The notes beneath the pieces were generated by a model. The model saw only the letters and a program-made list of their open reading frames with translations, made no database searches and was not told the origin of the DNA. A program made the translations under genes and the position numbers. Below, piece after piece: positions 44,541 to 53,252 of a DNA stretch of 64,000 nt (positions are counted from its first letter, which is position 1; every line of letters begins with the position of its first letter). Source of the DNA: JBFXIE01 sp050176255 (GTDB taxonomy: Bacteria; Pseudomonadota; Gammaproteobacteria; Burkholderiales; Burkholderiaceae_C); NCBI RefSeq assembly GCF_050176255.1, contig NZ_JBFXIE010000008.1; one strand, given 5' to 3'.

Positions 44541-45419
44541 CTACGGTTTTTTGGGCGCCTTCCTGGCTTTGGCTGGCGGTATGGCCTTGATCGCTTCGGC
44601 TGCCTTGGGCGTGGCCGGTGGCAGGTAGTTGTCACTGGTCACTACCGATTTACCGGTTTGGCCCTCCAGCTGCGTACGTGCCTGATGGGCGATGCGGCCA
44701 CCGGTTTGGGCTGCGGCCTTGTTTTCTGCCATGCCGGTGGCATCCACACTTTCTGCAATCTGGCGAGTCGATAGCTCGGCCAGAGCGGTAAAAATCAGCT
44801 CAGCCTCGCTCATGTGGTCGCGCAGGTTGTGGCTTTTCAGGCCCTTTTTTGCTTTGTGCTGCGCCACGCTCAGGCCCGACCATTCTTGGTGAATGATGTT
44901 GGTCAGGATGGCGAACTCGCTGCCCGCTTTGATGTCGTGCCCGCTCCAGTAGTCGGTGAGCTTATTGCGGGTTTCCTGTCCAGTCATGCGCTGCTGGATC
45001 CACTTGTCGCTGCGGCCATGCTGCTGCCAGGTTTGGCGCGCGCGGTCCAGCGCCTGGGCTGGGTCGGCCATTTCTTGCATGCGTTCGTAGCCCACCTTGG
45101 CCAGCCACAGTTTGATGGGTTCTGCCTTGGGGCTGGGGATGGATTGCACGATGCGAAGCAGGCCTTGGGCGGTGGCGCAATCGGTCAGGCGCTGCTTGCC
45201 ATCCGCAGCGGTCAATTTCAACCGTCGACAAAATGTCGACAGTTCAGCGCCGTCTTCCGCCTTGACGCGCTGCTTCATCTTGAACCAGTAGTCGCGGGCG
45301 TTTTCGCTGTCGGTCAGCACCTGCACGATGTCAATGACCGAAAACCACCAGGTTTCGGTGGCCTCGTCGTACACGCGGCGGATGCCCTGGCTGTCGAATT
45401 GAGTGGGCAGGGTTTTCAT
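44541..45419 (-). CDS. BRO-N domain protein, DinD-like, embedded in cas operon
   Basis: 292 residues. The N-terminal 110 residues are a BRO-N/antirepressor-type domain (GIRRVYDEATETWWFSVIDI, VLTDSENARDYWFKMKQR, SIPSPKAEPIKLWLAKVG). The rest resembles DNA-damage-inducible protein D (MTGQETRNKLTDYW, FAILTNIIHQEWSGLS, LRDHMSEAELIFTALAE), ending in a basic Ala/Pro/Lys tail. E. coli DinD inhibits RecA, while BRO-N proteins bind DNA. It lies between cas7 and cas4 with gaps of 11 and 5 bp, so it must be expressed with them, yet it is not a standard type I-C component. A role in adaptation, operon control or damage response is inference. Confidence 0.8.
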   Translation of the reverse strand: MKTLPTQFDSQGIRRVYDEATETWWFSVIDIVQVLTDSENARDYWFKMKQRVKAEDGAELSTFCRRLKLTAADGKQRLTDCATAQGLLRIVQSIPSPKAEPIKLWLAKVGYERMQEMADPAQALDRARQTWQQHGRSDKWIQQRMTGQETRNKLTDYWSGHDIKAGSEFAILTNIIHQEWSGLSVAQHKAKKGLKSHNLRDHMSEAELIFTALAELSTRQIAESVDATGMAENKAAAQTGGRIAHQARTQLEGQTGKSVVTSDNYLPPATPKAAEAIKAIPPAKARKAPKKP

Positions 45420-45430
45420 GTGCCCCCGGG

Positions 45431-46429
45431 TCAGAAAAGCCGGGTCAAGGTCACGCCCGCTGCGGGCTGCAGCGATTGCCCCACAGCCAGACTTTGCCCA
45501 TCAAAGGCAACCGCATACGCATCAAAACTGCGCGCCACGGCACCGGCTTCTTTGGGCTGAACTTGCAGGCGCTCAAACAAGGCGTGCGCCGGGGCGTTAC
45601 CCAGTTCGCTGTCGTGTTGGAACACGTACAGCCCGCGCGTGGACATTTCGCCGCGTGCCGCGGAGCGGTCGTGCTCGAACATCTGGCCCAGCGCTTGCCA
45701 CAGCAACTCCAAGTCGTCCTGCCCAAAGCCGGTTTGCTTGGCCAGAAAGGACGAGACAAAGCCATGCGCCACATACACGCCATAGGGCACGGTGTGCTTG
45801 CGGCCCATGGTGCGGTTGTCACCCTGCTGCTTTTCTGCCTCAGCCTCGGTGGCCACCGCCATGCGGGTGATGGAGTGCTCCAGCGCCACGATGGGTTCGA
45901 CCGAACGCGCAAACGTCAGCTGCACTGGGCCACGCACCTGGCCACAGTTCACTCCAGTGGACATGACGGCGCCAAAGGTGCGCACATCAAAAAAGTTCTG
46001 GCACATCCACTGGCGCGCCAGGGCCACCTCGTCGGCGCTGCCTTTGCGCTTGTCTTTGCCGGGCTTTTTCTTTTTGGTGTCAGCTGCTTCGTTTTCTGTA
46101 GCTGCTTGCGCTTGCTCCTCGGGCGTTTCAGCCAGATTTAATGCGGAATAGGCACGCTGGTTTTGGTGGTTCAGGATGGCTTTTTCGCGCACGTAAATCT
46201 CAAAACGCTTTTCGCCATCCACCGGGGTGCGCTCGTCTTGCTCTTTCACCAGCCCGACAAAGTTGCGCACTTTGCGCTTGAGCGACACATCGGTGACCAG
46301 GCCATGGCCGGATTCGGCATCCAGGCGCGGCATATTGCCCGCGTCGGGGTCACCGTTGGGATTGCCGTCTTTGACATCAAAAATCAGCACAAAGTCATAG
46401 CGGTGGGCGAGGGGTTGGGCGGGGCTCAT
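45431..46429 (-). CDS. cas7c: Type I-C Cascade backbone subunit Cas7 (Csd2)
   Basis: 332 residues. Starts with the Csd2 signature FVLIFDVKDGNPNGDPDAG and has VTDVSLKRKVRNFV, FGAVMSTGVNCGQVRGPVQL and YGVYVAHGFVS. Six or so copies coat the crRNA. Residues about 105-140 are a Lys/Glu-rich insert (ETPEEQAQAATENEAADTKK and onward) in the thumb-like region, lengthening the protein beyond many Csd2. Its start overlaps the cas8c stop by 4 bp. Confidence 0.96.
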   Translation of the reverse strand: MSPAQPLAHRYDFVLIFDVKDGNPNGDPDAGNMPRLDAESGHGLVTDVSLKRKVRNFVGLVKEQDERTPVDGEKRFEIYVREKAILNHQNQRAYSALNLAETPEEQAQAATENEAADTKKKKPGKDKRKGSADEVALARQWMCQNFFDVRTFGAVMSTGVNCGQVRGPVQLTFARSVEPIVALEHSITRMAVATEAEAEKQQGDNRTMGRKHTVPYGVYVAHGFVSSFLAKQTGFGQDDLELLWQALGQMFEHDRSAARGEMSTRGLYVFQHDSELGNAPAHALFERLQVQPKEAGAVARSFDAYAVAFDGQSLAVGQSLQPAAGVTLTRLF

Positions 46430-46812
46430 GCGGTTTCTCCTTCAGGGGTGCCGTGGTCGGTGTCTTGGGATTTGCGAGTGAAAAAGTCCTGGCGCTGGTG
46501 GTAGTAGCCCAGCGCGAAACGGCCCTGGTCGGGCAACGGCAGATGTTTGGGAAAGTCGTCGACAGGGCCCAGCACTTCGCCCAGCAGCTTTTCAAACACT
46601 GTCACACGCCCGGGCATCAGCTTCTTGAGGTGTGCGTTCTTCAGGCGCAGCAAGGTGGTGAACACCGCCACCGGTGTGCTGGAAGCGGCGCCGTAATAGC
46701 GGTCGCGGATGGTGGCGTTCAGCCCAGGGCTGGCTTCTTCCTGGATTTTTTCCAGCACCGCAAAGAGCCGCCCCAGGCGGTAGGCCGGGTGCGTGTTGCT
46801 GAGGTCGAGCAT
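46426..46812 (-). CDS. cas11c: Internal small subunit Cas11c within cas8c
   Basis: The in-frame ATG at 46812 (MLDLSNTHPAYRLGRLFAVL) is preceded by AAGGAG with 9-nt spacing, a strong ribosome site in the middle of cas8c. The product would be 128 residues, the size of the type I-C Cas11 known to be made by internal initiation in related systems. Predicted all-helical, as expected. Expression is inferred, not shown. Confidence 0.7.
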   Translation of the reverse strand: MLDLSNTHPAYRLGRLFAVLEKIQEEASPGLNATIRDRYYGAASSTPVAVFTTLLRLKNAHLKKLMPGRVTVFEKLLGEVLGPVDDFPKHLPLPDQGRFALGYYHQRQDFFTRKSQDTDHGTPEGETA

Positions 46813-48177
46813 GGGCAAAAACTCCTTCTCTGTACTTTGGCGAAAGCGGATTTGGCGGTTGAGGCAGGCCTTGATGGCTGCGGCGCGCGGGTAATTGATG
46901 TTTTGCTCGGCTCGGCAACGCCCCACGGCAGCGTTGAGCCACAGGCTGGGGTACGGCGCATCCGGCCCTGCCAGCAGGGCATCCACGATGGCGCCGCCCA
47001 GGTTGGGCGGAATGTTGTCGGCCTTGTTTTGCAGCGCCACGGCGGTCAGCAGGCGGAACAGCGAGGGGTACTGCGGGTCATGCGGCCCCCGCGCAAGCGA
47101 CAGGTCTTCAAAGTGCTGCGCGATGCGCTGACCCAGTTCGCACAGGGTGATGCAGTGGTAAAAGCGGATGCTGATGCGCGCAGCATTGGGCGCGAGGCCC
47201 AGCACGTGGTAGCGCAGGTTTTCATCTGATTCGCCCCACTGCCCGCTGTGCACGGCATCCAGCAGCGCGCGCACGGCGGTGGTACCGCCGTCGGGGTTGT
47301 CCTGGAAGATGTCGCCAAAGATGGTCTCGAACGGGTCTTGCCGCTCAGCCCAGAACACCGTGGAGGCGTCGCCCACCTGCATGCGCTGGGGCGAATCCTT
47401 GCGCAGCAGGTGGTTCAGCGCGGTGGTGTAAGCGAAGGCGGCAGCGCGGCTGACGGGGGCGTTTTCGCCCTGGCGCTCAGTCTTGCCGTAGGACTCAAAA
47501 GCGCGCGCGTTGAACGAGACGATGTTGGCACCTGAGGTCTGCGCGCCCCACACCCCTTTGATCGACGCATGCAGGCGTTCGACCGGCGCCCGCTCGCCCG
47601 TCACCAGGCACATGGCCTGCGGCGCATCGTCAGCGCCAGCGGTGCTGAGCGCCGCTTGCACCACGGCGGGGCGCTGGCACACCAGATCCAGGTCGCCGTG
47701 CAGGCGGAAGCTCATCACGGCGTTACCCTCCAGCGCCTCGTTCCAGGCGGGCTGGCGCTCCAGTTGTGCCACATCCCGCCGGTGCAGAAACCGCAACACA
47801 GCCTGGATGCCTGCATCCTCCCTGACCACTTCTGGCAGCGCCTCGATACGCGCACGAAACGCCGCATGCTGCTCGGCCACGCGCTCGGGCTTGCCCTTGG
47901 TGTCCACGCCCAGCACATATTCCAGTGTGTCCCACAGCAGGTTGGCCGCCACCCCCGAGGTTTTCTTGACGCCCTGGGGCACGCGAAAGACGCGCGCCAC
48001 CTTCTTTTTGCCCTGCAGCTCGCGGGTGTCGCGCAGTTGCAGCAGTTCGCCGTCGGTACTGATCTCCAGGATGAACGGAATCTCCTTCTGCTCTAGTCCG
48101 AAGGCGGGCAGGTGCTGTGCCGGGTCGGGGTCATCGCATTTGCGGCGGTAGTAGTCGCTCAGGGCTTGCAAGATCAT
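46426..48177 (-). CDS. cas8c: Type I-C Cascade large subunit Cas8c (Csd1)
   Basis: 583 residues. The Csd1 start ILQALSDYYRRKCDDP and interior motifs FFRVPQGVKKTSG-type and YPRAAAIKACLNR mark the family. The large subunit recognises the PAM and recruits Cas3. The C-terminal 128 codons carry an independent start for the small subunit. Overlaps cas5c and cas7c by 4 bp each. Confidence 0.95.
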   Translation of the reverse strand: MILQALSDYYRRKCDDPDPAQHLPAFGLEQKEIPFILEISTDGELLQLRDTRELQGKKKVARVFRVPQGVKKTSGVAANLLWDTLEYVLGVDTKGKPERVAEQHAAFRARIEALPEVVREDAGIQAVLRFLHRRDVAQLERQPAWNEALEGNAVMSFRLHGDLDLVCQRPAVVQAALSTAGADDAPQAMCLVTGERAPVERLHASIKGVWGAQTSGANIVSFNARAFESYGKTERQGENAPVSRAAAFAYTTALNHLLRKDSPQRMQVGDASTVFWAERQDPFETIFGDIFQDNPDGGTTAVRALLDAVHSGQWGESDENLRYHVLGLAPNAARISIRFYHCITLCELGQRIAQHFEDLSLARGPHDPQYPSLFRLLTAVALQNKADNIPPNLGGAIVDALLAGPDAPYPSLWLNAAVGRCRAEQNINYPRAAAIKACLNRQIRFRQSTEKEFLPMLDLSNTHPAYRLGRLFAVLEKIQEEASPGLNATIRDRYYGAASSTPVAVFTTLLRLKNAHLKKLMPGRVTVFEKLLGEVLGPVDDFPKHLPLPDQGRFALGYYHQRQDFFTRKSQDTDHGTPEGETA

Positions 48178-48830
48178 CCGCGTGCCTCCTCGAAGGCTGG
48201 CACCTGCACCACGCCACGCTCCATACGCGCATTGAAAAAGCGCGGCTGCGGGTCGGCGGGGTTCGAAAAATCCAGGTCGTGCAGCATCCAGCCCAGCTCG
48301 CGCGTGTCCTCAATGGGTGGGGCTGGGGGCGTGTCGGCGGTGACCAAGCAGAAGTCGGCAGCGAACTCGCGGCAGCCCAGGTAGGGCTGGTTCACACACT
48401 GGCCTTTGCGGGTGCGGCGGGTGAACATCTCGGTGTATTTCATCAAGGGCTCGGTGCAGCCGGGCGCCAGCGACAGATCGGCGTGGATGCGGTAGGCCAC
48501 GTCGCGCAAAAAGTAGCCCGCACGCTGCTGGCGATCGTCTTCGATATACAGGCCCAGCGTGCCGCTGCCCGCCGCCATCGTCTGCTGCACGTTGCGCGTT
48601 GACACCACAGCGCTGACCTCATTGCGCCGCAGGTTGATAAAGCGGATGGGCTTGAGTACTTCGATACGCTGCACTTGCCAGCGAATGGCGGGCTTCCACA
48701 AAATGGACTCGAATACGGCGCGGGCGGCAGACGGCGTCATCACATCGTAGGACACGCGTTCCACCTTCATCTCCGGGCGGGTAAAGCAGGCAAAGGGGCC
48801 TGCAACTTCGAGGCAAAAGTGGGACGACAT
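48174..48830 (-). CDS. cas5c: Type I-C crRNA-processing protein Cas5 (Cas5d)
   Basis: 218 residues. Starts FCLEVAGPFACFTRPEMKVE, then YDVMTPSAARAVFESILWKP, the Cas5d signature. In type I-C there is no Cas6; Cas5d itself cuts the pre-crRNA at the repeat hairpin and holds the 5' handle. The protein ends in the conserved GWMLHDLDF region. 9 bp after cas3, overlapping cas8c by 4 bp. Confidence 0.95.
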   Translation of the reverse strand: MSSHFCLEVAGPFACFTRPEMKVERVSYDVMTPSAARAVFESILWKPAIRWQVQRIEVLKPIRFINLRRNEVSAVVSTRNVQQTMAAGSGTLGLYIEDDRQQRAGYFLRDVAYRIHADLSLAPGCTEPLMKYTEMFTRRTRKGQCVNQPYLGCREFAADFCLVTADTPPAPPIEDTRELGWMLHDLDFSNPADPQPRFFNARMERGVVQVPAFEEARG

Positions 48831-48839
48831 GGGGCTCCT

Positions 48840-51110
48840 TCACAAAACAAAACCGCCGGGTTGGTAAAGGTCGGCATCGCCTGCAAGGCCCAGAATGCTG
48901 CTGTATAGATTATCAGCATCTGCCAGCACGTACAGGCCCGGCACGGGCAGCAAGAGATCGCCTTGCTGCAGCATCTTGTCAGCCTTCCATTTCGGGATAC
49001 TTACGGTGTAGCGCTGCAATTTGCGCGTCAGCCAGCGCTGCGGGCCTTCTGCCGCCAGGATATTGAGCAGTTTGTCGATCGTGTTGCGCTGTGGTGCGTA
49101 GCGCACCACTACGGGGACACTGTCTTGATCGTCAATCAGTCGGAAGGCTTGTGCGGCGGTCCGAAACTGCACGGCCAGCGTGCGTGGCTCCACCTTGAGC
49201 AGGCCAACGATGCCGTGCTTGTCCAAATCCACCGAGTGGTAGAACTCGGTGAAGTAGTGAGTAAAAAGGCCACGCGCCAACGGGTTGTGCGCCTGCCCCT
49301 GCAGGGTGGCGATGCACGCATCGGCGCCTTTACGCAAATGTCCGAGCGGGGGTTTCTCGGGCGGCACAAACACCACCACGCGCCCCATGCCGGGCAGCCG
49401 CCCTTCACGGTTGCAGCGACCCGCAGCCTGGACGATGGAGTCAAGCCCTGCCAGCGCGCGGTACACCACGGGAAAGTCGATGTCCACGCCCGCCTCTACC
49501 AGTTGGGTGCTGACCACGCGCAATGGCCGCAGGTCGCGCCCTTCGCGTTTGGCTTGTAGGCGTTGTTTGATTTCGGCAATGACATCCTTGCGATGCGCAC
49601 CGCACATCAGAGCCGACAGGTGCAAGGTGCCCTCGGGCATCAGGCGCTGCAACTCGCGCGCGGCTTTGCGGGTGTTGACAATGGCCAGCACGCAATCCTC
49701 GGCGCCGAGCTGCGCGGCCAGGTCGGCCCAAGGGGTGGGTGTTGTCCAGTCGGCAGGAAGCTCTACCTGCACGCGCTGGAGGGCGTCGAACAGGGCATCG
49801 GGGTGATCGATGATTTCGCGTACGTTTTCCAGTCCGCGCAGGTTTTTATGGGCATCAAAGTACGTGGTGCTGGCCAGCGCTGGCTGGGTGGCGGTGCACA
49901 GCACCACCGTCACACCGTAGTGCGCCACCAGCAGCCTGAGCACATCCAGAATCGGTTGAAGAAAGTCGGGCGGTAGCTGCTGCGCCTCGTCCAGCACGAT
50001 GACGCTGCCCACCAGGTTGTGCAGCTTGCGACAGCGTGAAGTTTTGGCGGCAAACAGTGATTCGAACAACTGCACGTTGGTGGTGACGACGAGGGGCGCA
50101 TCCCAGTTTTCGCAGGCCAGGCGGCTGCGGGCGGTTTCGTCTTTCTCGGCGGCATCAAACTGACTGTGGTGCTCCACCAGCACCTCGTCGCCCAAGCCAT
50201 GGAACACGTTGCGGAACACGTCCGCCGTCTGCTCGATGATGCTGATGTAGGGGATGGCGTAGATGATGCGGCGCTGGCCGTGGGCCTGCGCATGCTCCAG
50301 CGCAAACGCCAGGCTGGAGAGCGTTTTGCCGCCGCCCGTGGGTACGGTGAGCGAGAAAAACCCCTTGGGCAACGCAGCCTGGGCGCGACACTGGCGCAAG
50401 ACATCCGCACGCAAGCGGTTGACCAGCGTGTTGGCGGCGGGCAGCGCCGCCATGTGGGCGTCAAATGCAGCGCGCATTTGCCCCAGCGTGGCAAAGCCTG
50501 TGCGGTGCGCGGGCTTGCCCGCATCAAAGTGCGCTTCGGTGTCCAGAAAGTCGGCATCCACAAGGCAAGAAAACAGCATGCGCACCCAGAGGGCAAAGCC
50601 TTCTGCGCCGCCCGGAATCACTCGTAAATCAGGAGTGAAGCTACCTGGGCTCAATACCTCAGCGGGCGGGTTGGCTGCCAGCGTTTCTTTGAGCTCTTGC
50701 GCGCTGTCAGGGTGACGCAGCCGTAGCTGTAGGCCTTGGTGCCAGTCGTCCAGGCCTACGTGGTGCCCTGCAATCAGGTAGGCCAGTACGTGCGCGGCCA
50801 ACTTGCCTTGGGCGCCATGGGTTGTTCCCAGTTGCTGCAAAGCCCACAGCGCGCCAGCAGCGGAATGGGTTTTTTCGCGCCCCCCCACTTTGCCTTCGAT
50901 GTGCGCGTTTTCGCCATCGGCCAGACGCACATAGCGTTGAAACCCGGGTCGGTATTTACCCAGGTCGTGCCACAGGCCAGCCAGATAGGCCCAGCGCAGC
51001 GTGGGCTCTGTGGCGTCAAAGGGCTGGGAAAAATCGGCCGCTAGCGCAGCCACCTGGTTCAGATGTTCAGCCAGCAAATGCCCGCCCGAATGGGCCCAGG
51101 GTGTTGACAT
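48840..51110 (-). CDS. cas3: CRISPR-associated helicase/nuclease Cas3 (HD + SF2)
   Basis: 756 residues. The N-terminal HD nuclease (about 1-200: GLWHDLGKYRPGFQRYVR, HSAAGALWAL, AGHHVGLDDW) joins a superfamily 2 helicase with Walker A TVPTGGGKTLSS (about 251), DEAQ box VIVLDEAQQLP (about 373) and motif VI region QAAGRCNREG. It is recruited by Cascade to unwind and shred target DNA. First known gene of the leftward cas operon, 12 bp after a 14-codon open frame with a near-perfect ribosome site. Confidence 0.96.
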   Translation of the reverse strand: MSTPWAHSGGHLLAEHLNQVAALAADFSQPFDATEPTLRWAYLAGLWHDLGKYRPGFQRYVRLADGENAHIEGKVGGREKTHSAAGALWALQQLGTTHGAQGKLAAHVLAYLIAGHHVGLDDWHQGLQLRLRHPDSAQELKETLAANPPAEVLSPGSFTPDLRVIPGGAEGFALWVRMLFSCLVDADFLDTEAHFDAGKPAHRTGFATLGQMRAAFDAHMAALPAANTLVNRLRADVLRQCRAQAALPKGFFSLTVPTGGGKTLSSLAFALEHAQAHGQRRIIYAIPYISIIEQTADVFRNVFHGLGDEVLVEHHSQFDAAEKDETARSRLACENWDAPLVVTTNVQLFESLFAAKTSRCRKLHNLVGSVIVLDEAQQLPPDFLQPILDVLRLLVAHYGVTVVLCTATQPALASTTYFDAHKNLRGLENVREIIDHPDALFDALQRVQVELPADWTTPTPWADLAAQLGAEDCVLAIVNTRKAARELQRLMPEGTLHLSALMCGAHRKDVIAEIKQRLQAKREGRDLRPLRVVSTQLVEAGVDIDFPVVYRALAGLDSIVQAAGRCNREGRLPGMGRVVVFVPPEKPPLGHLRKGADACIATLQGQAHNPLARGLFTHYFTEFYHSVDLDKHGIVGLLKVEPRTLAVQFRTAAQAFRLIDDQDSVPVVVRYAPQRNTIDKLLNILAAEGPQRWLTRKLQRYTVSIPKWKADKMLQQGDLLLPVPGLYVLADADNLYSSILGLAGDADLYQPGGFVL

Positions 51111-51122
51111 AGAGCCTCCCGC

Positions 51123-51167
51123 TCATGCTGTTGTATGCCGTGAATACGCACGCCGAGGAGGTGTCAT
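51123..51167 (-). CDS. Candidate 14-residue leader peptide upstream of cas3
   Basis: ATG at 51167, product MTPPRRAYSRHTTA, TGA at 51123. AAAGGAGG (51173-51180), nearly the full anti-Shine-Dalgarno complement, lies 5 nt upstream: the best ribosome site in the locus. cas3 starts 12 nt after the stop. An ATG at 51191 in the same frame would make 22 residues. Could couple translation to cas3 or act in attenuation; coding is unproven. Confidence 0.35.
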   Translation of the reverse strand: MTPPRRAYSRHTTA

Positions 51168-51201
51168 GGCGCCCTCCTTTGCGGCCATGATAGGCAGGCT
51201 C

Positions 51202-52581
51202 TTACTGCGCCGCCGGCAGGCACAGCCGCAGCCGCGCGCCGCCCAGCGGCGAGGCCAGGGCCTGTACGCTGCCGCCGTAGGTCTGGGCCAGCGTGCGCAC
51301 GATGTCCAGGCCCAGGCCCGCGCCGGGGCGCTGCTCGTCCAGCTGCACGCCGCGCTCGAACATGCGCTCGCGCAGCGCCTCGGCAATGCCGGGGCCGTCG
51401 TCATCGATGGTGAAGCACAGCTGGCTGCCCTCGCGCTGCACGTCCACCACCACGCGTGTGCGCGCCCATTTGCCGGCGTTGTCGATCAGGTTGCCCAGCA
51501 GTTCGTACAGGTCTTGTTCCTCGCCGCGAAAGGCGGCGTCTCGGGCGCCGTCTTGCGCCTGCGGCGCCAGCTCGAACGTCAGCTGGCGGTCGGCATGCAG
51601 GCGCTGCATGGTGCGCAGCAGCGCCTGCAGCGGCGCCAGCACCGGCGTGCGCAGCCCGGTGGCGCGCACGGCGGCGGCCGCGCGGGCGCGGGCCAGGTGG
51701 TAGTCCACCTGGCGGCGTGCGCTGGCCACCTGCTCGGTCACCAGTTGCGCCAGCGGCGTGCCCTCTTGCGCCGCGGCGTTGGCCAGGATGGACAGCGGCG
51801 TGTGCACCGCGTGCGCCAGGTTGCCCGCCTGGGTGCGGGCGCGCTGCACCATGTCGGCGTTTTCAAGCAGCACGTGGTTGAACTCGCTCACCAGTGGCTG
51901 CAGCTCTTGCGGAAAGCATCCCTGCAGCCGCGTGGACTGGCCGCCGCGCACGGTGGCCAGCTGCTCGCGCAGCCGCTGCAGGGGGCGCAGGGCCAGGTGC
52001 AGCTGCACCGCAACTGCCACGGCCAGGCCCAGCGTCAGCAGGCCCAGCGCGGTCAGCAGCAGGCGGGTGAAGCGCTGCAGCGGCTCGGCCAGCAGCGCGG
52101 TGTCGCCCGCCACGGCCAGGCGCAGCGGCGGGGCGCCGTCTTCGGGCAATTGCAGGGTGCGCGCCACGGTCAGCAGTGCGTGGCCCTGGCTGTCGTGCAG
52201 CTGCAGCACGCGAAAGCCGCGCGCGGGGTAGTCGCCCGCCACGGGCGGCAGCGCCAGCACCTGGTCCCAAAGCGAGCGCGAACGTGCCACCGCCTCTTGC
52301 GGCGCGGCGCCCAGCTGATCCACTTGCCAGTACAGGCCCGACAGCGGCTGTGCCAGGCGCGGGTCGAAGGCCACGGGCGCCACGCGGGTGCCGCCCTGGG
52401 GTGTCCAGTCCACGGCGGCGCTCAGCTGGTCCAGTTGCACCACCAGCTGCGCCTGCAGCTGCTGGGTGATGTGGTCCTGGAACAGCGCGCGCAGCGCCCA
52501 GCCTGCCAGCGCGACGCTGAGCAGCATCCAGGCCAGCGTGCCCGCCAGCAGGCGCAGGCGCAGCGAGCCGCCCGCCGTCAT
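51202..52581 (-). CDS. Two-component sensor histidine kinase (PhoQ/QseC-like)
   Basis: 459 residues from the ATG at 52581, overlapping the regulator stop by 4 bp. Two membrane helices (about 10-32 and 167-190) flank a periplasmic sensor; a HAMP-like stretch (LRPLQRLREQLATV), the phosphoacceptor motif LAHAVHTPLSIL (about 267) and ATP-binding motifs NLIDNAGKWA, DDDGPGIAEALRERMFERG and GAGLGLDIVRTL follow. Groups with OmpR-type regulators and PepSY proteins; the signal may be metal, redox or envelope stress. 91 bp separate it from cas3. Confidence 0.88.
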   Translation of the reverse strand: MTAGGSLRLRLLAGTLAWMLLSVALAGWALRALFQDHITQQLQAQLVVQLDQLSAAVDWTPQGGTRVAPVAFDPRLAQPLSGLYWQVDQLGAAPQEAVARSRSLWDQVLALPPVAGDYPARGFRVLQLHDSQGHALLTVARTLQLPEDGAPPLRLAVAGDTALLAEPLQRFTRLLLTALGLLTLGLAVAVAVQLHLALRPLQRLREQLATVRGGQSTRLQGCFPQELQPLVSEFNHVLLENADMVQRARTQAGNLAHAVHTPLSILANAAAQEGTPLAQLVTEQVASARRQVDYHLARARAAAAVRATGLRTPVLAPLQALLRTMQRLHADRQLTFELAPQAQDGARDAAFRGEEQDLYELLGNLIDNAGKWARTRVVVDVQREGSQLCFTIDDDGPGIAEALRERMFERGVQLDEQRPGAGLGLDIVRTLAQTYGGSVQALASPLGGARLRLCLPAAQ

Positions 52582-53252
52582 GGCGCAGCGCCGGCGTCCA
52601 CCAGCCGGTAGCCCAGGCCGCGCACGGTCTCGATGCTGCCCGGCGGCAGCTTCTTGCGCAGGCGGCCGACAAAGACCTCGATGGTGTTGGAGTCGCGGTC
52701 GCTGTCGTGCGGGTAGATGTGCTCGGACAGCAGGGTGCGGGGCAGCACCTGGCCCTTGCGCTGCATCAACAGCGACAGCAGCTTGAACTCGTGGCTGGTC
52801 AGCGTGAGCGGCTGGCCGTCCACCAGCACGCGCGCCTGGCGCGTGTCCAGCCAGATCGGGCCGCACTGCCACTGCGCGCTGGCGTGCTCGCCCAGGCGGC
52901 GCAGCAGGGCGCGCAGGCGCGCCAGCAGCTCTTCCATGTGAAAGGGTTTGGCCAGGTAGTCATCGGCCCCCGCGTCCATGCCGGCCACCTTCTCGTGCCA
53001 GACGCTGCGCGCGGTGAGGATCAGCACCGGCATGTTGCGCCCCGCCGCGCGCCAGCGGCGCAGCACCGACAAGCCGTCCAGCACGGGCAGGCCCAGGTCC
53101 AGCACCACGGCGTCAAAGTCTTCCACCTCGCCCAGGTAATGCGCCTGGGCGCCGTCGCTGGCGTGTTCCACCGTGTGGCCCGCCGCGGCAATGGCCTGCA
53201 CCAGCTGGGCGCAGAGGGTGGGTTCGTCTTCCACGACGAGGATGCGCATCAA
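52578..53252 (-). CDS. OmpR/PhoP-family response regulator
   Basis: 224 residues. Receiver domain with acidic pair ED (9-10), phosphoacceptor Asp52 in VVLDLGLPVLDG, Thr in LTARS and Lys in YLAKPFHM. The C-terminal winged helix (about 125-220) has LTSHEFKLLSLLMQRKGQVL and SDRDSNTIEVFVGRLRKKL. It likely binds the 11-bp-period repeats found at 53593-53629 and 57711-57747. Overlaps the PepSY gene and the kinase gene by 4 bp each. Confidence 0.92.
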   Translation of the reverse strand: MMRILVVEDEPTLCAQLVQAIAAAGHTVEHASDGAQAHYLGEVEDFDAVVLDLGLPVLDGLSVLRRWRAAGRNMPVLILTARSVWHEKVAGMDAGADDYLAKPFHMEELLARLRALLRRLGEHASAQWQCGPIWLDTRQARVLVDGQPLTLTSHEFKLLSLLMQRKGQVLPRTLLSEHIYPHDSDRDSNTIEVFVGRLRKKLPPGSIETVRGLGYRLVDAGAAP

